Assembly: GCF_002994745.2 (NCBI RefSeq)
Contig: NC_037094.1
Span: forward strand, 24,219,001 to 24,283,000
Direction: 5' to 3'
From: Rosa chinensis
Taxonomy: Eukaryota; Streptophyta; Magnoliopsida; Rosales; Rosaceae
DNA: 64,000 bases
Made by a program: the position numbers and the translations under genes. The notes under the pieces are model-generated. The model had not been told where the DNA came from. It did no database searches and saw nothing but the letters and a program-made list of their open reading frames with translations. Shown here one piece after another: positions 58,842 through 64,000 of this stretch (position 1 is its first letter; each line of letters starts with the position of its first letter).

Positions 58842-60841
58842 CCATAACCACTATCAAGAATAGCTCTTCCGGAAGGTACATTTTCTTCCCTTCCGGCTAC
58901 CTTATCCACCCCCTTATTTCTTCCTTTTGCATTCAAAGTCACATCACCCACTCCATATTTACCGGAAGGTACATTTTCTTCCCTTCCGGTCCCATCCTCC
59001 TTATAATAAAAAGAATCATGATATGTATGCAATTGATCATCAACAATACGGCGAAGATGTACATATTCTTCCCTCTTGACCCCATATAAATGCAAATCGT
59101 CATCATGCACAAATAAAGGATTTGTATGGAAACTAGAAGATGTGGGCATGTATACATGATTATCATATAGCTTTCCCGAACGTAAAGTGGTGACGGCATT
59201 GCATTCATGGACTTTTCCTCTTGGATTTGGCTCCGGTTGTGAAGGTAGGGCTCCTTGTGGACGTGCTCCAAGCTCTTTTTCCATTTGACCCAATTGAACC
59301 TCCAACTTTCCCACACATTGTGCAAGTGAACTTTGACCTTGAGCAAGAATACTAAGAGTTTGATCGGTCTTTGCTTGGCTTTGTGTAAGAGAAGTATGAC
59401 TTTGAGCTAGGGTGGTCAATATATCATCCATATGAGACTTCTTTGGTTCCAGTAGTTGTGGTGCTTGTCTATTTTGAAATCCGGGATGAGCATTTTGTGT
59501 AGAATTGGCACCTCCAAATGAATGGGAACTTTGACCAAACCCTTGAGTATCATGTGGGGCTCCTCCATAAGTATGTGTGGCACCAAAAGATGGCCCTTAG
59601 CCTTGAGAATTGTAACTAGATGCTTGCTGCCCATAATGTTTTTGTCCACCAAATTGCATGATCCCATGACCGTGGGGACTAAAAGATGAAGAATTAGGGC
59701 CTTAATTCCTTCCATATGAATGAGAACCAACTTGGTGTGCATTAGAGGACCCTCCACCATCTCTCCATGAGAAATTTGGGTGGTTTCGCCAACCCGGATT
59801 ATATGTAGTAGAGTAAGGATCATTTCTTGGTGGCCTTTGATAAGAACTAACCGCTTTAACTTGCTCCTCAACAAATTCCGGAAATTGTGAAGCCAAGTGA
59901 CAATCATGAGTAGAATGATGAGGGGACTCACAAATCAAGCAAAGATATGAAGAACTAACACTCTTGACATGTGAAGAAGAAGTACTATTACCCTTTTGTG
60001 CTTGAAGAAGCATCTCAAATTTCTTGTCAATCTTTGCTTCAAGCCTTTCAAGCTTAGAACTCATAACTCTATCATCTCTACAAACATGAGAAACATCATA
60101 TACACCTCTACCATGAGGCTCCATATCAACTCGGCCTCTAGATGTGGTGTGGTCATCTCTACCTCCTCTTCTCCTTTGATGATTATCCCATTGACCGGAT
60201 TGTGTAGCCACTTCCTCACAGATATCCCAAGCGGCATTAGGACCTTTTTTTAGAAAATTTCCACCCGATGCATTATCCAATCTCCTTCTATCATCAATAA
60301 TCAACCCATTGTAGAAAGATTCACAAAGAAGCCACTTGGTGAGTCCATGATGATGGCAACCTAACTCAATATCCTTGAAGCGTTCCCATGCATCATAAAA
60401 AGTCTCATTATCCTCTTGAAAGAACTTGGTCAAGCTATCCCACATATAAGTAGTCCGATGATGTGGATAATATGCATTCAAGAAGACACTTTGCATATCG
60501 GCCCAAGAGAGAATGGATCTTGGCTTAAACTTATGAAACCTTGTGCGTGCTTGATCTTTCAAAGAAAATGGGAATAATCGAAGCTTCAAACCTTCCAAAG
60601 TTAATCCTCCCAAGTGCATAGTGGAACATATGGCATCAAACTCAATTATATGATCATATGGCCTCTCACTAGCCATGCCATGGAAAGTAGGTAGAATAGA
60701 CAACATGTTAGGCTTGATCTCAAAGTTGGCATTTGTCGGAGGAAGCACAATGCAAGATGGAGCATTCACAATACTAGGACATGAATAATGGCTCAAGGGA
60801 AGCTCCTCCTCATCTTGTGGTTCTTGACGCTCGTTAGCCAT
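58842..60841 (-). pseudogene. Gypsy gag, two stops
   Basis: The frame starts at 60841 (MANERQEPQDEEELPLSHY) and shows a retrotransposon-gag domain (LRLFPFSLKDQARTRFH, then FFQEDNETFYDAWERFKD) and a single CxxC-H-C knuckle-like stretch (CLICESPHHSTHDCHL). TAA stops at 59702-59704 and 59597-59599 interrupt the otherwise open frame. It continues after them as MDDILTTLAQSHTSLTQSQ, a coiled-coil-like region, to the solo LTR. It would form the element's capsid. The repeated GREENVPSGK/R words near 58870-58980 are an internal duplication. Confidence 0.88.
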
Positions 60842-61065
60842 ATCTACTACAAAATTGACAATAAACTAGAGGGGTGAGAAGAGAATGAAAAATAAAAAGT
60901 ATTATTAAAATGAGTAAATTAACAAGCAAGAAGTGAAAATAATAATAATAATAATAAAAAATAAAAGGTAAACAAATAAATAAAGAAACAAGAAATAAAA
61001 ATAAAAGTATGCTATAAGTGACCCTAAATGCCAATTACCAAGGGATTAAGATCCAAAGACCCTAA

Positions 61066-61083
61066 TCCCCGGCAACGGCGCCA
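61066..61083 (-). promoter_or_regulatory. Primer-binding site of the gypsy element (tRNA-Asp type)
   Basis: On the minus strand TGGCGCCGTTGCCGGGGA begins one base after the LTR end. It is complementary to the usual 3' end of plant tRNA-Asp and is typical of Athila/Tat-type gypsy elements. Confidence 0.92.
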
Positions 61084-61084
61084 T

Positions 61085-62956
61085 TGACTTGATGCATATG
61101 CTCTCGCAAGCGTACGAATCGTTGTCAAGTAAGGGAAGTATTAAAACCTTGATTATCATACCTCGGGGATTAGGTGTTGAACCTAACCGAGGTAATTAGC
61201 GCTAGAATCACTCAAATGCATACAATGAAAAATAAAAATAAAATAAAGTAAAATAATATTCACAAGGCACCAAGCCTCGGCAATGCTCGCCTTAGCTCAC
61301 ATTAAGCCTAATCAAAGCCACTAACTTGTAGCCCATTGAGTTATGCACAATGGAAGGTAGAATTTTGTTTGGGATTTTTGAATTGAGAATTAACTAAATT
61401 AAATGCAAACTAAAATAAAGGCAAACAACTAATTATCAAGCAAGAAATTAAATTCGGATTTCAAATTAATGGAAACATGGGAGTGTCGGGTGATTCACAC
61501 TAACTCTTTTGCAAATATCGATGCCAATTTCACAAATGCATGCATTTCCTATATGTGTTGAGTCTCGTATCTAATACCGGTTAAGGCTACTAAACCAATT
61601 TTCCTTTCGGTGTATTGATTATGCCGGTTAAGGCCACAATCAACTCTCTAATTTGGGCATTACGCCGGTCAAGGCCGCAATATCCAAAATTAGAGGCCTA
61701 GAGAGCAAGATAATAGAGACTCAAGCAAGCTTAGCTGCAATTAAGCTAGCTAATGGTCACCACACTCAAATCCTAGATGCCACAAGACTAATAAGTTGTC
61801 AATTTATCAATCTATTCATCACAATTGCCCACAACATAATTTCAAAGGGTGACAAAACCTAGAAACATGCTTCTAAGGACCAATAAATTCGGATTTAAAG
61901 CATACACAATAGAAATTGCATTTATTTCATTTAAAGCATCAATATTTACACAAGATGAGTTAGGGATTCACAACCTATCTCCCAAAATTGAACTACTCGC
62001 TACCCATACTCAAATACATCATCCAATATATAAGAAATTTAGAGAAATGATAGAGGAGAGAGGGAACACAAATTAAGCTCACAATTTGCTATAGGCAAAT
62101 ATGAACCAAACTTGATATTAAGTCCCCACTCTTTACCAAAGCCAAAATCCCTTGTGGTGATGAAACCTTGATGATGTGAAGTGAAAGCTCCTTGATTTTC
62201 CCTTGAAAAATGGTAGAGAATGATAAATTGGAAAGAGAAAGAATGAGAGAGTAGATGGAAAATGGAGGAGAGGTCTCTAAATTCGGCCAAAAGGCCTAGA
62301 GTGTAGAAAAATGGGTCTTAAGCTTGTGCAATGTGTGTGCAAAGGTGTTTAAATACCCCCTTGGGTTCTAGGGTCAAGATTGGACTTGTACTCTAGATCC
62401 AAAGACTCAAAAACAAGTAGAAAATAGGTAAAATGAAAAGACTAAAATAACCTAATAAAAATGTAGAGAATTAGAAGTGTAGAAAACATTTTGGAAAATA
62501 TCAAGAAAATAGGAGGGCAAAAGTGTAAGTGAGTGTGTGCCTAGTGTGAACACAAATAAATTTCTTCATCCACATGTGTGATGTGTGCGTGTAAGGTGTG
62601 TGGTCCACTAATTATTATTATTATTACATTAATTTTGAATTTGAAATTTGAATACAATGATATAACACTAATGGGCTTGGGTCTTCACTTGTGTGCTTCT
62701 TTGGTCTTGGGTCTCGGACTTCTTGCTATTGGGCAAAGTTGACTTGGTTGACCCGATGGTTAATCAGTTGACTTTTCGTCTTTTTGTCGAAAACCCCATT
62801 CTGCTCCAATTTTGCACAACTTCTTCCGAAATCCATAACTCCACTTATTTACTACAACATAAATAAAAATGGATTAATTTCATAATAATTAGTTTGAGGA
62901 TTAGCTTAATTCTAGTATTTTAGATATAATTACATGCATATAAATGCATGTAATCA
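61085..62956 (-). repeat. 5' LTR of the gypsy element
   Basis: 1872 bp from TGATTACATGC (62956, minus strand) to CATCAAGTCA (61085). The primer site fixes the inner end and resumption of Copia 2 fixes the outer end. Short chance frames inside are not genes. Confidence 0.88.
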
Positions 62957-64000
62957 CATCACCGCTAATGACTACGGACATAAACGAGTATCAGAGAAAC
63001 TTATTTGTCGCTCTATTGGGTTGTATGCAACCACTATTTGAGTCATTGAATCCAACCATGTCATGGGAGATGATTTATGGGATTCTGATACATATAGACT
63101 TTGGCATGACCGTTTGGGATACCCAGGTCATGACATGATGATCTATGTATTAAAGACTTCACACGGACATCCATTTTTCAGAACGAAAAGAAGTAAGAAC
63201 CAAGAATTGGTTCTAGGAGCTAGACATACGCCTCATGGCGCCATGATTGTGCAAGACTAGCCACACATGGTCTGTACCGCCTACCCCTGCGGCCAATACA
63301 TGGCATTGACGCCATGTATGGAGACCTGGCTCCTCTATCTACTTCTCAAAGTAAATTGTGACATTCTGCCTCAACCAAAACCTTCATTGGTTGATTATAA
63401 GGCCAATCTTTCGTTCTATAAAGCCTGTTTTTTTTAGGATCAAGATCATTCTATGCAAAGGACACTAAAAAAATAATTCCATTCTTACATAGAATCCAAG
63501 GGGATTCTGTGGATCGACTCAACCAACTTGCGGACTGCTTAGATGTTTTATGCTGTTGGTTGATATGCGGACACGCTAGTCATGTGTCGCACTATCGTCC
63601 ACTCGTAATGCTGCTTAAAATGAACTCCTAACCTAAATCATATGGCTACGGGCTCACTACCCGGATTATCCCGTTCAGTCAATTCGACTTGAAAATGCTA
63701 GAGAGTTTATATCGAAAATTTTCGATGACTATTGCATATCATTGGGTATTGATATCAAGTATCATATTCCCATGCACACACCTAATTGGTCATGCGGAAA
63801 AGCCACCATTAAACGACTACGATGGTAGCCCGGATATTGGTAATGCGCACCAATATTTCCGCTTGGGTTATGCAATATCGCATCCAACTATGTTAATTCG
63901 TCTACGACTCATAGCAGCCACTCAAGTTTTATTTGCGTTACAGCTAGTGAATGGGTTCGAGTCTAATATCTCGTACTTATGCATATTTGAGTGTGCGGTT
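62957..64000 (+). pseudogene. Copia 2 pol remains: pre-integrase and integrase
   Basis: LWDSDTYRLWHDRLGYPGHD and TSHGHPFFRTKRSK match the Copia 1 pre-integrase. A TAG at about 63258 ends the frame. Beyond it the integrase core aligns base for base in places with 17290-17940 but is full of stops and indels. RT and RNase H, if present, lie outside the window. Confidence 0.85.

Larger units (their letters stand above)
52703..62956 (-). mobile_element. Ty3/gypsy element with gag and protease, one LTR only, inside Copia 2
   Basis: Read on the minus strand: LTR 62956-61085, tRNA-Asp-type primer site, gag, a later solo-LTR insertion, protease region, about 2.8 kb of non-coding sequence, and a purine-rich 'agtgtgggggtg' at 52703. 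Gag and protease resemble Athila/Tat-type elements. No reverse transcriptase, RNase H or integrase was found, so it is a gag-only (TR-GAG-like) non-autonomous element. The Copia flanks rejoin cleanly ('cctttgca' and 'catcaccgc'; compare 16877-16893), but no 3' LTR is present at 52703 and only CA is shared between the flanks instead of a 5-bp duplication. Confidence 0.82.
50159..64000 (+). mobile_element. Ty1/copia retrotransposon 2, interrupted by a gypsy element, runs off the right edge
   Basis: A 5' LTR at 50159 is followed by a primer-site word, leader, gag and spacer to 52702. The element then resumes at 62957 with the pre-integrase region and integrase remains to the window end. Layout and proteins match Copia 1 closely. 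It is more decayed, with many stops and frame breaks, so it is older. The interruption is the 10.25-kb gypsy insertion. The 3' LTR lies outside the window. It inserted about 170 bp upstream of the RLP3 ATG. Confidence 0.9.

Noticed and set aside
61653..62290. Short frames on both strands near the right gypsy LTR
   Set aside because: They lie within the LTR and show no domain.

Overview
This is nuclear DNA from a flowering plant. It has GT-AG introns, plant-type receptor-like cytoplasmic kinases, receptor-like proteins with extracellular LRRs, a chloroplast-type beta-amylase and dense LTR and CACTA transposons. The Copia family and the gene set resemble what is common in Rosaceae, but that placement is a low-confidence impression. 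No tRNA, rRNA, CRISPR or prokaryotic feature was seen.

The backbone is a repeatedly duplicated cassette: an RLCK-VII kinase (PCRK1/PBL19-like) on the plus strand followed by an LRR receptor-like protein (RLP, EIX2/Cf type) on the minus strand, tail to tail. Copy 1 is at 1-6.6 kb: an intact but left-truncated kinase, then RLP1 with three lesions. A kinase exon 1 broken by a solo LTR follows at 8.7-11.6 kb. Copy 2 is at 24.7-32.5 kb: kinase 2 with all four exons but no usable start, then RLP2, a nearly intact gene with one 1-nt frameshift. A shrunken third copy is at 32.7-34.3 kb. RLP3 is spread over 35.8-50.0 kb by nested insertions. Short RLP tails sit between each kinase and its RLP. Fragments of a small (about 55 aa) membrane-protein gene and a dead beta-amylase gene lie between the cassettes.

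Mobile DNA makes up more than half of the window. A Copia element at 14482-20912 has identical 208-bp LTRs and a perfect GTTTG target duplication, yet its genes are broken. A 2.58-kb Tekay-like solo LTR (8876-11455, TTGGG duplication) sits in a kinase exon. RLP3 is cut twice. One cut is a MULE-like element (36616-44175, 10-11-bp duplication) that itself contains a 5.8-kb CACTA-type element (37713-43506, GAA duplication). The other is a second CACTA-type element (44270-48108, TTG duplication). The first CACTA carries genomic pieces of DNA ligase IV and of a Lgl/tomosyn WD40 gene. The second carries an HSP90 exon. Neither shows a transposase, so both look like gene-capturing Pack-CACTA elements.

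From 50159 to the right edge lies a second, older Copia element of the same superfamily. It is interrupted at 52703-62956 by a minus-strand Ty3/gypsy element with one LTR, a tRNA-Asp-type primer site, gag and protease, but no recognisable RT or integrase. That gypsy element carries a related solo LTR (57048-58836, AGAAA duplication) inside its gag-pol frame.

The only cellular gene here that could still work as seen is the kinase entering from the left edge. RLP2 is one nucleotide from an open frame. The region reads as an immune-receptor-type cluster evolving by tandem duplication, LRR-unit expansion, deletion and transposon nesting.
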